A stretch of DNA of 64,000 nucleotides from assembly GCA_964017155.1 (NCBI GenBank), contig OZ024854.1, forward strand, positions 51,530,096 through 51,594,095, written 5' to 3'. Both the position numbers and the translations under genes were made by a program. Source of the DNA: Oasisia sp. SBJ-2009. Taxonomy: Eukaryota; Annelida; Polychaeta; Sabellida; Siboglinidae. Below, in pieces: positions 39,791-51,049 of the stretch (position 1 is the first letter of the stretch; the number at the start of each line of letters is the position of its first letter). The notes beneath the pieces were generated by a model. The model was not told the origin of the DNA. It worked only from the letters and a program-made list of their open reading frames with translations, and made no database searches.

Positions 39791-40468
39791 AGATGGGAAG
39801 TCACCACACGACACTACATCAAGAATAACAGGGACTTTGTAAACATGATTGAATACATAGAGTTCATCGGGGCAGAAATTAGTGGCAGCACTGTCCAAAA
39901 GCAACCCAGTACCAGATGCAATCCGAGTCTCAAATAGAAAATTACAGGACGACTCTACACGGAAACAGCGAACAACACACACAGTGTACCAAATCCCAGA
40001 GTTACTGACTTTCTGTTTCAACGGCAGATATTTAGTTTACCAACAGAACAACATATCGATGACATAGTTGTGCAGATACATGATTACTGTGTGGAATGAT
40101 TCACTATGCACCTCAAGGGTATTGCTCCAAACATCAAACTTCGGCAATCACCAATTATAAACGTTTCCCAATAACTACCGATACTGCTCTTCTATATTGG
40201 AACACTAGATCTCTATGTTTGTTTAAACACTGTGTCGGCCAATTGTCAGCTGTCTCCACAGGCATATCATGTTTGTACATAATACAAACACTCAATAATT
40301 CACAAGGCAAAACAACACATTGTTTCAAAACACCATCTATCATCCCTGTTCCCAATACATATACAGCCTGCAAATTGTGTTTTGTATAAAATATAATATG
40401 GAAGTTTGTCGTTTTAATGTTGTGTAATTCTACCCGTTGAAACAATTGTATTAAATGTTGTCTTTGCG

Positions 40469-41878
40469 ATGGTCTCGACTACCTCAACAGTGACAACGAC
40501 ACCGACGTCATCAACACTGGCCACTACACCGACCACGTCAACAGTAACCACGACACCGACCACGTCAAAAGTAACCACTACAGCGACCACGTCAACAGTA
40601 ACCACGACACCGACCACGTCAACATTAATCACGACACCGACCACGTTAACAGTAAGCACGACACCGACCACGTCAACAGTAACAACGACACCGATCACAT
40701 CAACAGTAACCACAACACCGACCACATCAACAGTAACGACAGCACCGACCACTTCAACTGTAACCACGACATCCACCACATCAACAGTAACCACGACACG
40801 GACCACATCAACAGTAACAACGACACCGACCACGTCAAGAGTAACAACGACACCGACCACGTCAACAGTAACAACGACACCGACCACATCAACAGTAACC
40901 ACGACACGGACCACATCAACAGTAACCACGACACCGACCACGTCAAGAGTAACAACGACACCGATCACGTCAACAGTAACCATGACACCGAACACGTCAA
41001 CAGTAACAACGACACCGACCACATCAACAGTAACCACGACACCGACGACGTCAACAGTAACCACAGCACCAACCACACCAACAGTAACCACAACACCGAC
41101 CACGTCAACAGTAACGACAGCACCGACCACTTCAACTGTAACCACGACATCCACCACATCAACAGTAACCACGACACGGACCACATCAACAGTAACAACG
41201 ACACCGACCACGTCAAGAGTAACAACGACACCGACCACGTCAACAGTAACAACGACACCGACCACATCAACAGTAACCACGACACGGACCACATCAACAG
41301 TAACCACGACACCGACCACGTCAAGAGTAACAACGACACCGATCACGTCAACAGTAACCATGACACCGACCACGTCAACAGTAACCACGACACCGACCAC
41401 GTCAACAGTAACCACGACACTGACCACATCAACAGTAACGACGACACCGACCACATCAACAGTAACGACGACACCGACCACGTCAACAGTAACGACGACA
41501 CCGACCACGTCAACAGTAACCACGACACCGACCACAGCAACAGTAACGACGACATCGACCACGTCAACAGTAGCCACGACATCGACCACGTCAACAGTAG
41601 CCACGCCACCGACCACGTCAACAGTAACCATGACACAAACCACATCAACAGTAACCATGACACCGACCACATCAACAGTAACCATGACACCGACCACGTC
41701 AACAGTAACCACGATACCGACCACGACAACAGTAACCACGACACCGACCACGTCAACAGTAGCCACGACACCGACCACATCAACAGTAACCACGACACCG
41801 ACCACGGCAACAGTAACCACGACACCGACCACGGCAACAGTAGCCAAGTCAACAACAATCTCGGAAATATTCTTTTGA
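40469..41878 (+). CDS. Thr-rich mucin-like repeat ORF (27-bp minisatellite)
   Basis: A continuous 469-codon frame made of about 50 copies of a 9-residue unit, consensus TSTVTTTPT, with variants at Ser (R, K, A), the second half (A, S, M) and Pro (S, R, L). It ends AKSTTISEIFF and a stop. Thr/Ser/Pro repeats of this kind are O-glycosylated mucin domains in known proteins. No signal peptide, cysteine domain or splice context is seen, and the ATG is immediately before the repeats. The opposite strand is also open for 477 codons, which follows from the repeat and weakens the coding claim. It is either one large repeat exon of a secreted mucin or a non-coding minisatellite. Confidence 0.4.
   Translation: MVSTTSTVTTTPTSSTLATTPTTSTVTTTPTTSKVTTTATTSTVTTTPTTSTLITTPTTLTVSTTPTTSTVTTTPITSTVTTTPTTSTVTTAPTTSTVTTTSTTSTVTTTRTTSTVTTTPTTSRVTTTPTTSTVTTTPTTSTVTTTRTTSTVTTTPTTSRVTTTPITSTVTMTPNTSTVTTTPTTSTVTTTPTTSTVTTAPTTPTVTTTPTTSTVTTAPTTSTVTTTSTTSTVTTTRTTSTVTTTPTTSRVTTTPTTSTVTTTPTTSTVTTTRTTSTVTTTPTTSRVTTTPITSTVTMTPTTSTVTTTPTTSTVTTTLTTSTVTTTPTTSTVTTTPTTSTVTTTPTTSTVTTTPTTATVTTTSTTSTVATTSTTSTVATPPTTSTVTMTQTTSTVTMTPTTSTVTMTPTTSTVTTIPTTTTVTTTPTTSTVATTPTTSTVTTTPTTATVTTTPTTATVAKSTTISEIFF
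40731..41368 (+). repeat. Recent segmental duplication inside the minisatellite
   Basis: The blocks 40731-40990 and 41109-41368 (260 bp each) are identical base for base and offset by 378 bp, exactly 14 units of 27 bp. Neighbouring units differ from one another at several positions, so this higher-order copy is much younger than the basic array. The offset keeps the reading frame. Confidence 0.93.
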
Positions 41879-41885
41879 ATATCCT

Positions 41886-42376
41886 TAAAGGGGGTGTCAC
41901 ACGTAAGAGTGCCTCGTACGTATCACTCGTACGAGCGCATCGTACGAGTCACTCGTACGAGTACATGACATACGTAGTTATGGCTAAACAATCGAGTCGG
42001 GAGAGTTGCGTAAATTACGTCATAAGGTGAAGGCCATTACAGACGCACACGTGCTTCTTTACAGCAATGGCTGACAGTTGAAGCAGCAGCAGTGAAGAAG
42101 ACCGTGCAATTTTGCTCGGTCCATTGGCTGTGCTGCTGCAAATTAATGACGAAGAAGAGAAAGTTGAAGAAACGGAAAAGATGGGGGGTTCGCCTAAGCA
42201 TTGCGCGGCGCCAGTGGAGGACCCCAGAACACTTGCAAACTTTTTCCGGATGGATGCACAGCAATTTCAATAAAAAATCCTTCCTCGCCGTTAATTGTCC
42301 ACAAAGACACAGCCATGCGCGACGCAATACCACTTGCTGAATGTCTTGCTGTAACTCTTCGATTTCTAGCGACAAG
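41886..42376 (+). pseudogene. PIF/Harbinger transposase N-terminal fragment with 5' end
   Basis: The sequence at 42065-42376, over shifting frames, encodes 'RKRWGVRLSIARRQ', 'EDPRTLANFFRMDAQQFQ' and 'VHKDTAMRDAIPLAECLAV' then TLRFLATS. This is the conserved start of HARBI1-type transposases (WVRPW, FFRM, IP...RLAVTLRFLATG). Stops at 42077 and 42269 and frame changes make it dead, and the DDE domain is missing. Upstream at 41886 the sequence AAGGGGGTGTCACACG resembles a Harbinger tip and is followed by TCGTACGAG repeats, a likely transposase-binding region. TTA precedes it, the usual 3-bp target. The 3' half of the element is absent. Confidence 0.75.
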
Positions 42377-42612
42377 TATATTACATAATTTATTGTGTGA
42401 ACATTATGTTGACCTTTCAATGATTTTATTGCTTTAGTATAATGTTTGGCTTGGTCTAAGCTATTATCGTTTATTTTAGACGCATTAGCTGGACCTGTGC
42501 AATCTACACATAGCAGTAACCATCTGCAGAATGCGCAGGTAAGGCGTGTCTATTTATAGCCTGGACCTGGTGGCCACGCGAATATTGGTGCCCGTTGTCG
42601 TTGTTAAACTTC

Positions 42613-42829
42613 AGACAGAGCTTTGTCACCGGTTTGTTGTCATAGATTGCCTACCTACCAAGGTATGCTATACAGTAATGAAATGCGGTGAGAACTTGAG
42701 AATCTTGTCTGGCCAACACTCCTGGTGGAGTAAAACGGTCGGAAATGTGGTCAGAACAAATGCTTTTTTATGTAGGTGGTGTAGACATTAATTGTAATTA
42801 ATATGAAATGTTTGATTTAGCATTGTTAA
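42613..42829 (+). repeat. Repeat Z copy 1 (217 bp)
   Basis: About 95% identical to 53080-53298 in the same orientation, from GACAGAGCTTTGTCACC to TTTGATTTAGCATTGTTAA, with only a handful of substitutions and one poly-T length change. Function is unknown; it may be an exon-sized piece of a recent element. A donor-like CCAAGGTATGC and acceptor-like TATACAG lie within it. Confidence 0.85.
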
Positions 42830-43330
42830 AAATGCTTAATCAGTTCGATTGTTTTGCTCCTCGCGTTTCATGCTAATTTTGCGAAAGAGCAAACCTACCA
42901 AGTATCCCCTGTGACATACTGTTTCGGTTTTGCACATTTTTTTATTCGTTATTTGTTAAAATATAAAAACTATTTTAGGCTTGCCCAAGATTTATATAGT
43001 CTTTTTCATACTGAACATTTCTACCGTACGGGTTTTATGTGGTAGACTATCTTCGCCTTAAAGTGTATGCCCAATCATATTTCGTTATCTTTTGTATTGC
43101 TTAGAATGAAGCATTAGTATATTAATAGTGCATTCTGACAACTATTGTTGTTATTAGATCATCATACTAATTAATTAAATGGCATTTAGTATCAACTTTG
43201 GTGACGTCACACTCGGAAACCCTTTTGCCGAGGCTCGGCTATTTCCGGCGCGTGACGTAGAGGCGGGAACACACGCTCGGTTGACGAAGGCTGCCATATT
43301 ATAAATAGTGTGCTGGGGCCGCTCGTAAGT

Positions 43331-43722
43331 ATGCCTCGAAGTTGTGTAGCGGGTGGTTGCTCCAACAGACCATCACACTCTATTAGTCTATTGATGTGAA
43401 AAGGTGTACTTTGTGGGACCAGTTTGTTCGCGTAAAGCGAGCAGACTGGGTCAAGCCGTCAGCGCACTCGACGCTGTGTTCCTGTCACTTTTTGAACTCG
43501 GATTTCGACAGCTCTCTGCAACATCAGTTGGGCTTTCGAAAATACAGCACCCTGAGAGATGATGCAGTGCCGTCCGTGCATGCTGCGAATCCCACAAAAG
43601 TTGTGACATCGTCATTGTTAAGCGGAGACGAACCGGTGAAGAAGAAGACACGAGCAGCTGACAAGCTAAGCGCTGCCCTGGTGAAACTGTGTTTACTTCA
43701 AAGGCGCTTCTTTGACGGCTAG
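43331..43722 (+). pseudogene. THAP-domain protein, one frameshift
   Basis: From ATG 43331 the frame reads MPRSCVAGGCSNRPSHSISL, the canonical THAP start with its first zinc-ligand cysteines (C5, C10). It reaches a TGA at about 43396. The next frame continues 'KRCTLWDQFVRVKRADWVKP', then 'STLCSCHF' with the CxxH ligand pair, and 'DDAVPSVH', the AVPTIF-like box. A Lys-rich tail follows and it stops at 43722 after about 130 residues in total. THAP domains bind DNA and occur in host regulators and in P, Kolobok and other transposases. Nothing beyond the N-terminal DNA-binding part is present. A short intron at the frame break is possible but no good splice pair is visible. Confidence 0.7.
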
Positions 43723-44076
43723 CAACAATGTAATACCTCATTGTCCTTTGCGCCAGCGCGGCCCTTAATTAGGCCAGCCACCGGGTGTATCCAGTAACAA
43801 TATATCCAATGCAATGTACTCAGTCATCAGTGGTAGCGTGTGTTGTTTTTTTCTTTTCACAATAAGCATGAAGCCTGGCTTTTGAAAACGTGCGAACGAA
43901 CATTGTTCTTGGAAGATGAATTATGAAATGTCTATATATAGAACCGTAGAATGCAACTACAGTATGTGTCCATGATGTTGAATAAAAGCCTGCACGTTTA
44001 CTTGGATAACCAAAGGGTATTCCTGATATGCACAATGACATTGCCATTGGCATCCACGACTACAGGATGAAATCCT

Positions 44077-44888
44077 TCATGAATCATGTTGTGTGACACA
44101 CTGCACTTCCACTGCAGACTCCTGTATTTTACCCAGGACAGGCTCTATTTCCCGACAACACAAGCATTCTTCTTCTCTGTCGAGTGGTTGGCACTGGCCA
44201 CACAGACACCTGTACAAATACGTATTTCAGTCCAGCTAACTGGGTGAGCTGTACAATAATATAGTAGGCGCCGCTGTTACACCCCTCACTAACAACCGGT
44301 AGGTATCTCATTGAAAATATAAAACACTGCAGTATGATGTAAATAAATGACAACATGTAGCTATACTACTATACCCCCAAAACAAACAAAATTACGAAGT
44401 ATTATTACAAATGATAATATATAAATAAAATTTAGACTGTTTAAACAGAACTATGTTTATGTCTACGAATTGTATGCCCTCTACTACAACCAGTTACAAG
44501 GCCAGTAGTTTCGCCGTCCGATAAAATTACGCAGCGTGGTTTCGCGCTAGTAAACTATGTTTACGATCGTCAACACAGACACCCGCAACACATATTCACT
44601 AATAAGCTACTTAGATAATTTTATTTAACCATACCAATTGGTGTTTCCCAGTCGTTCGGGGAGGACAGCCTCCACACGCAGACTGTCCTTGACCTTGTCG
44701 GCTTCAGAGTCGGAGTCAGTGAGTGTTGGTTCAAATTGATATGCCTCAACAACAGCGTCGGCCTGTGCACTCACGCTTGGTAAGATATCTCCATCAGAAT
44801 CATATACATAGCTGTGACCATCTGTATAGATTTCATCACTTAAAAAACTCCCAGAATCAACGCTACTTTCATCACACTCATCAGCCAT
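44077..44888 (-). pseudogene. P2X7-receptor-like zinc-domain gene, two exons
   Basis: Exon one (44888-44635) starts MADECDESSVDSGSFLSDE, is acidic and Ser-rich ('PTLTDSDSEADK'), and ends 'ERLGNTNW'. A GT donor follows exactly inside the Trp codon. Exon two begins at 44209 after a TTTGTACAG acceptor and reads CLCGQCQPLDREEECLCCRE, then 'IEPVLGKI' and 'CVTQH', stopping at 44077. W-C-x-C-G-x-C-x(n)-E-C-x-C-C is the zinc-binding core shared with the cytoplasmic tail of P2X7, found in many stand-alone invertebrate proteins. In another frame 'HEGFHPVVVD' continues the family pattern, so the stop looks like a frameshift. The C-terminal half is missing. Confidence 0.65.
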
Positions 44889-45061
44889 CCCTATGTGTTT
44901 ATATCACCACGCAGCGACGGACCGGCTGTTGTGTTCCCGCCTCTACGTCACAGGTCAAAGTACAGCCGAAGGCAGAACGAGCGTTCCCGAAGCGCGCAGC
45001 TGGTTCGGCTTTACGTTTAAGTTGATTAATGTGTCAATTAGTCAGCTTAAGTGAGTAGGGC

Positions 45062-46262
45062 TATAGTTTGCTAGCTACTGTGGCAAGGGCAATGGGCCTA
45101 TAGTTATTATTGTCTGACAAATCACCAGATTTATTTTTAATGATAGGAGCTATGATTGTTGTCGTCATTCTATACCACTGGTATGGTACCCAACAATTTA
45201 CCATCAGATGGTGTCAGGGATTTTCTAGCTTTTTTACTGTTTCCAATGGTGTTAAACAGGGTGGAATCCTTTCCCCCCATCTTTTCAATGTGTACATGGA
45301 CGACTAATCTAAACAAATTATATATTGGTTGTCGTTATGCTGGCACCTTAATCAACCACTTGATGTATGCTGATGACCTCTGTATTTTTTCTCCCAGTGT
45401 TGCTGGTTTGAGAAAACTTACTGATTGTTGTGACAAGTATGGCGAATTGTTCAATATTACTTATAATGCCAAGAAGTCCTTTTGTGTGGTTATTGACAAC
45501 CAACCCCAGGACAGGAAACATTTTCATTGTATCCATCTCGATAACCATCCATTACCTTATACTACAAAATGTAAATATCTTGGTCATATAATCAACAATA
45601 ACCTGACTGATGACGACGACATAGCCAGACAAAAAAGATGCCTTTATGCCCAAGCCAATGTATTAGCTCGAAAATTTTGTCTTTGTAATATTTCCACCAA
45701 AATTATTTTATTTCAAGCATACTGTGCTCCTATGTATACTTCTAGTCTTTGGTGCACATTCAAAAAATATAGCCTCAAAAGCATTACTGTCGCATACAAT
45801 AATAGCCTCAGAATTTTACTAAACTTACCCTCAAGATGTAGTGCAAGTTTTATGTTTGCCACCAACTATATTAAAGCCTTCAATGAACGCATTCGTTCAT
45901 CAATATTCAGTCTTTTATGTCGTCTTCATCAGTCAGATAATATCCTTTTTATTAATTACCTTCATACCGATATTCATTTTAAGAGCCATATGTACTCATA
46001 CTGGAGGTCGTTATTGTACACATGTCATTAGTATTGTATTTATTTTTGAATCATTTTTTAATTTTTTTTATTTTTACAACTTATTTAATTCATTTCCTCA
46101 TATATTTAGACATAACTTTTTAAATTTTACACTTATATTTTTACGTTGATCTCATTGCTTTGATTGTATTATATGTATTGTACTTTTTTTTGTGTGTGTG
46201 TATTTTATGTATACATATATGGACGTCTTGTCTGAAATAAACCTTATTATTATTATTATTAT
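45062..46262 (+). mobile_element. LINE with inverted 5' end (RT domain to (ATT)n tail)
   Basis: The plus-strand part encodes the RT core: 'SNGVKQGGILSPHLFNVYMD', a frameshift at about 45305, then 'LMYADDLCIFSPS' with the catalytic YADD, 'KCKYLGHIINNNLTDDDD', and the C-terminal region to about 46030. The 3' UTR ends GTCTGAAATAAACC and an (ATT)n run at 46240-46262. Upstream, 45155 back to 45062, the minus strand encodes 'TIIAPIIKNKSGDLSDNNNY' then RPIALATVAS, the segment that should precede the RT core. This head-to-head break is the known signature of twin priming. The upstream endonuclease domain is missing. Confidence 0.85.
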
Positions 46263-46467
46263 TATTTATAGTTGTAGAATACTATTACTAATATTTTAGC
46301 AAAAATCGTCTCTGAGGTTGGGCATACACTTTAATGACGTGATAGCGCGTGATTATGTGATGTCGCAAGATCGGCCTTGACCCCCATCCAGGCAGTCGCA
46401 TCCCTGTATTTACAGTTTTACACACGTGTTTCTTTTCCGACTTGCTTTTGCATTTTAACTCGTTTTT

Positions 46468-48636
46468 ATATGAAATGTCAATGCGTGGTCGCCCACGGAA
46501 ATACGCCACCGACTCGGCAAAGAAAAGGGCACAAGCAGAACAGAAACGAAATCGACCGCCCGCAAAAGTGTAAGACTTACATAGGAAAGGCGATGAGTTT
46601 ATGGATTCAGACAAAAGTAATGTCATGACCAGCATCAAAACTGATGCAGCGTTCGCCAAGTGTCTTATTGACAGGTTAGTACTCTGTTATTACTCGGCTT
46701 CAACCATTTTCACATTGTTTTAATACTGCGTGTGCCAGCTGACAAAATTGTTTTGCTATTAAATTAGCCGACGGTATTAGGCCATTTAGCTATTTTAGGG
46801 TCATTCCGAGTGAACGCAAATAAAATTCCATAAATTGGTTGCTGTCATCGACGTCTAAGACTTAGTCTTAGATTATTTTTGAATGGATCAGTAATACAGT
46901 ACGATGAGAGCTTTGCTGCTTTGCATTTGGTAAGATTAGCAAGAATCAAAAATGTGAGCGTTCTAGCTTAAATAGGTTTCAAGTTATGGCACTTTGACAT
47001 TTGACAGCTTGTTAAAAATAAATAATTTTATTCATATTTCACTAGTCAATATATTCTGCAATCTTGAGCCTGTGTCAGTGAAATTGTGTTGAGTTGATCT
47101 ATATAATATAGAGATTACACAAATACAATTACAATATAAATACAGTGTACGGTTAATGTACAGCACGTTCATGCAAATCATGATTTCTTCAAAATATCAC
47201 TCGCGATAGGGTTTTTAGACCCTGATTGTGAGCAGAATACACATACCTTAGACATAAATTGTACATATTTGGTATATAAATGTGCAAATCAGAGGAATAT
47301 GGCATATCTGGTTGCCTTAATTATTAATCTATATATTTGCAAAGATGGTATGTTATTATATTTCTTAAAATATGACCAACTTCCGACCCAAACATTTCGA
47401 TGAGGCGTACCTTGTATTGTCACAAAGCATTTCTAGGTGTAAGCTCATTCTTATAGCTCAAATAACTAGTAAGTCTCAATATCCTTCCGAGCTTCCTTCA
47501 CACAAAAAATGGCATACGTCTGGGTGCCCCAATTTTTAAAATAAATTGCTTGTGATATACGAGAGGGTTTTCAGACATTGATTGTAAGCTAAATATGGAT
47601 GGTTCAATGAACTGTTGTGTCAGTTTGATATCTATGCATAACATTGTGAATTATCAGAGCAACATGACATGCCTGACTGTCTTAATTAGGAATGCACACA
47701 TACCCAACGTGCTATATTTTATATTTCTTAAATATTAGCAAACTTCCGACCGGTCAGTGTGGATATTGTTATGAAACGTTTACCAGGCATAAACCAAACA
47801 AACACATAGAAAACAAGTAACTCTCAATATCCTTCCATGCTTCCTTCTCAAGAAGAATGAGGACCCATTGGTACCCAAAACTTATCAATATATCACTTGC
47901 GAGCGTGTTTTCAAGCACTGATTTTGAGTTAAACATACATGTTGTTGGTAATGTTTATAAATATTAGATATCTATGCATATCGGTATACATTTTCAGGGA
48001 GTTTTGCATGTCTGTTTGTCGTATTTATGAATCTGTACATATTAAAACTGGTATAGATCTGTTTACGAAGCATAAAGCAAACATAACACAAATATCAAGT
48101 AAATTTATAAAAACTTCTCATACAAATATAAGTTGTATCAATTGTAATTTCGTGACAGTTCTACCATGGGTAGATTTTTTCAATTTATGTCACAGTACTT
48201 ACATATACATGTATAGTTATTGTATACTGCTTTTACCCAGTGATGGGTCCGTAGCCCAGTACAAAAATTTCAAGAATTTGCTAATATTCATCACTACAGT
48301 GATGACTTTGGACTGGATTGCGAATGGAATTTCTTCGTGACCAGCCATGGTAAAAACATGTTTGATTGATTTTTAACCATTCTGGCCATTCTTATTTGTG
48401 TACACTTAACAAAGCTTTTGTCAAACTTTCAATTTTATTTTGTATTTCATTTGCAGTTCCCTTTTCCAGCTGATTTTTCATACATGTATTCTTCAATATT
48501 TGTGCATAATATAAATTATAAAATCTATGTTGTTGCAGAATCCCCTATGATGACGACCCAGTGTGATTAGAAGCAGTTGATCCAGCTGATAGAATCTATC
48601 AATTTGGAGATGACACACTAGAAGAGATTCGCTGGT
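46468..48636 (+). pseudogene. Decayed multi-exon TE-type gene
   Basis: Exon one, from about 46474, encodes MRGRPRKYATDSAKKRAQAE then QKRNRPPAK, a stop, and 'TDAAFAKCLIDR' up to a GACAG|GTTAGT donor at 46674. A second exon begins after TTTTACCCAG at 48240 and reads DGSVAQYKNFKNL. After a one-base shift it reads NIHHYSDDFGLDCEWNFFVT then SHGKN. A third (48539-48636, acceptor GTTGCAG) reads IPYDDDP, a stop, then LEAVDPADRIYQFGDDTLEE. The (S)DG..QYKN...W.FF.TSHGK pattern recurs in large repetitive invertebrate gene families that I believe are transposon-borne, but I cannot name the superfamily. Splice sites persist while stops and shifts break the frame. Confidence 0.5.
47160..48000 (+). repeat. 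~345-bp tandem repeat, about 2.5 units, in an intron
   Basis: The phrase TCAC(T)CGCGA..GGGTTTT(T)AGAC..TGATTGTGAG recurs at about 47200, 47553 and 47893. CAACTTCCGACC and CTCAATATCCTTCC recur between. It lies between the first two recognised exons of the pseudogene above. Confidence 0.75.
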
Positions 48637-48744
48637 AAATATTATGGTGTATGTGTGTATATGTGTTACATGAAGTACATTTTTTTGTATGCAAAACTAT
48701 GATACAAAATTGTAACTTTTGTCATGGTTTAAAGGTAAAGGTAA

Positions 48745-49048
48745 GTTCTTATATAGCTCAGTATACAATATTTAGGATTGCTCAAAGCGCTTTTTACACT
48801 TTACTCCCTGGCACACATGTTCAATCGAAGACCATCTCGGCTTCTCTGGGAAGCATTCAGCCATGTGGCAATTTCGCGAAATTCATCACTGTTTATAGCC
48901 AGGTACTCATTCATACAGCTGAGTGAACTGGAACAATGTAGTGTGAAAAAACTTGCCGAAGGTTTCACATGGCAGCACAGGATTTGAACCCGGGTCCTTT
49001 TATTTGAGAGTCCGGTGCTCTACCCCTGAACCACTGCGCTAATACTAG
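48745..49048 (-). mobile_element. tRNA-headed SINE
   Basis: On the minus strand the element starts AGCGCAGTGGTTCAGGGGTA (A box) and has GGGTTCAAATCC (B box) about 45 bp on, an RNA polymerase III promoter in a degenerate tRNA-like head. The body contains CACTCAGCTGTATGAATGAG and TACCTGGCTATAAA, and the tail has AAGCGCTTTGAGCAATCCTA, a LINE-type 3' end. This tripartite form is that of a tRNA-derived SINE mobilised by an L2/CR1-like LINE. It is not a functional tRNA gene: acceptor-stem pairing is poor. Confidence 0.75.
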
Positions 49049-49059
49049 CAACCTTTGTT

Positions 49060-51049
49060 TATGACCAATATTAAAGAAAAACTGAACATTAGTCTCACAG
49101 ACGGGTACATTTCGTCATGATGAAATTTCAGTAGTATGCCACAGTGCAGTTGTGAGGAACACTAAGTAGGTTTTCAGCTCACTTAATCTTCATGACATTA
49201 AAATGAACTGATTTTAGTAACAGTTTATTCTAATATTATTTTACTTAAAATCACTAATGACCTGTTATGGTGCTGTGCAAGTTAACAAACACAATTTGCT
49301 GTGCTTTGTGGTGAAACACTCAGCAGTGATTAATATTAAAAAAATACATTTCATTCAATATTACAAATTCATTATTCAGGGCTGTATAGTCCAAAGGACC
49401 TGAGGACCTCTTGGGCCAGTGTTGATGATTAAATGTCCATTTTGAGGTGTTCACAGTAATGTTCACTGGTTTGGTTATGTTTTATTTCGGATGCCACAAA
49501 GACGTTGCCACTCTGCAGCCTGTTACTACATGTGCACTTGTGCATGACATTGAAGACATTGTGACTGATGAGTACAGACGATGAAGACATGACACTTATG
49601 ACAAGAGTGGAATACGTCACTGGCAAACCATGCTGCATTGTGTACAAAGAATGCCTTTTGGAGCTTGCCAGAATGGAGGTAATCATTGGTATTTGATAGT
49701 CGTAAAATATCATCATGACACAAGTAACTGCATTTTAAAGATGTTTCTTATAAACTATTAATTTGGTATAATGGCAAGAAAGAAGTTATGTTTGTTTTGA
49801 TTAATTATGTTTATAATGATGTAAGTGTGGTGTATGTTGGTTAATTATATGTTGCCATATTTATGTTACAAACATAGAAATTAATATTATGGAAATTATA
49901 CACTGAAATACTCATTACATCATACACTATAATTGGTATCAACTGCATTCTGATTGAGTAGAGTGGAATACCTAACTCTATCTTTACAGAAAGCACTAAT
50001 TAATGCCCACCTATGTCACTGCATTCATACAATTTTTCTGTGTTTGTGGTCATCTCATATGAATAACCAGAGAAAAATATGCCAACTATGTGATTATGGT
50101 GAAGAAACATTTAATTCATAATTACAAACTTACAACATATTCAAAATTATTCATCATTAGCCCATTGAAATTATGTGTAATCATTATTTGTCACAGTCGT
50201 CTATTTGCCTATTTGTGTAGATGGATAGATTATGCAAAGTCAAAGGGTGCAGGCTTCCCTATGACCTGAAAATAAAACGAGTTTCAAGTGTGTGGTACTT
50301 CTGTCATCGAGTAACACCAATTCTTTATACTAATCAGTTCTGCTGGTAAAACAATTATTACAATTGTTGTCACATACACAGCTATGCACGGTTATGTTTA
50401 AAAAATTAACCGCTTGACCAATAAAGCATTATATATGTTAATATGCATCTAAATTGTCAGCTTAGTTTTAATATTAATTTGGTTCATATGCCAGTGGAAG
50501 TTGTTGTGCCCCCTAGAATTGATTTCTGAACCTGCTCCAGCGTATGATAGTTTATTTGTGTGCATGAGGTCTTTGCAATAATGGGTGTCCTTGATAAATT
50601 GTATATTGTTGGAATCGCATGTGGACGCATGGAACTAAAGACAACATAAAGTAAAAACATTTTATTGACACTTTTTGACAAGATTGACTACAATATAATG
50701 GCAAGCACTGCACATGATATATGTATTTATTTTTAATATCACATGCACATCAGATAAAAAAACAAGCAGTAATAAAACATTAAGAAAAGGTTGAAAACAC
50801 TACACCCATGGGCAAATTGTTCAAAACCCTGAAACAATTGTTACACAACAAAATCTTGGCAATTTACCTAAAATTGTAAAGTTTACTCATAATGCACGCA
50901 CTATAGATATTATTGAAACATGCTGTAAATAGATTATTTTTACAGCAGTAGAACTTAAATTGATGTTTTATTAAACATATTTCTCTTGACAAGTTTGCAT
51001 ACAAGTTTCAGTTTGGATTGAATGGCAGACTCATCTGACAAGATTTTAT
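49060..51049. other. 2-kb interval, nothing recognised
   Basis: AT-rich. Minus-strand frames at 49429-49716 and 50484-50681 are unsupported. No repeats with partners in this window were found. Confidence 0.3.

Larger units (their letters stand above)
43205..45010. mobile_element. Probable two-gene DNA transposon: THAP and P2X7-like
   Basis: Inverted ends share TGACGTAGAGGCGGGAACACA (left at about 43253; right, reverse-complemented, from about 44952). Weaker inverted similarity extends outward (GAGGCTCGGCT against GCCTTCGGCTG). Inside are two convergent genes, THAP-domain on plus and a P2X7-like zinc domain on minus. GC is higher than in the surroundings. TIR termini and target duplication could not be fixed. 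A capture of two host genes is less likely given the matching ends. Confidence 0.5.

Noticed and set aside
40414..41900. Minus-strand 477-codon frame (VVTVDVVGV repeats) and Leu/Trp-rich minus-strand frames
   Set aside because: Antisense of the 27-bp minisatellite. The stop-free state follows from the repeat. The Val-rich frame has no family character, and the Thr-rich sense frame is the better coding candidate.
44077..44888. A genuine P2X7 purinergic receptor gene
   Set aside because: Only the cytoplasmic zinc-domain pattern is present. There is no channel domain or transmembrane segment, and the frame is broken.
48975..49048. A functional tRNA gene
   Set aside because: A and B boxes are present, but the acceptor stem does not pair and the sequence continues into a SINE body.
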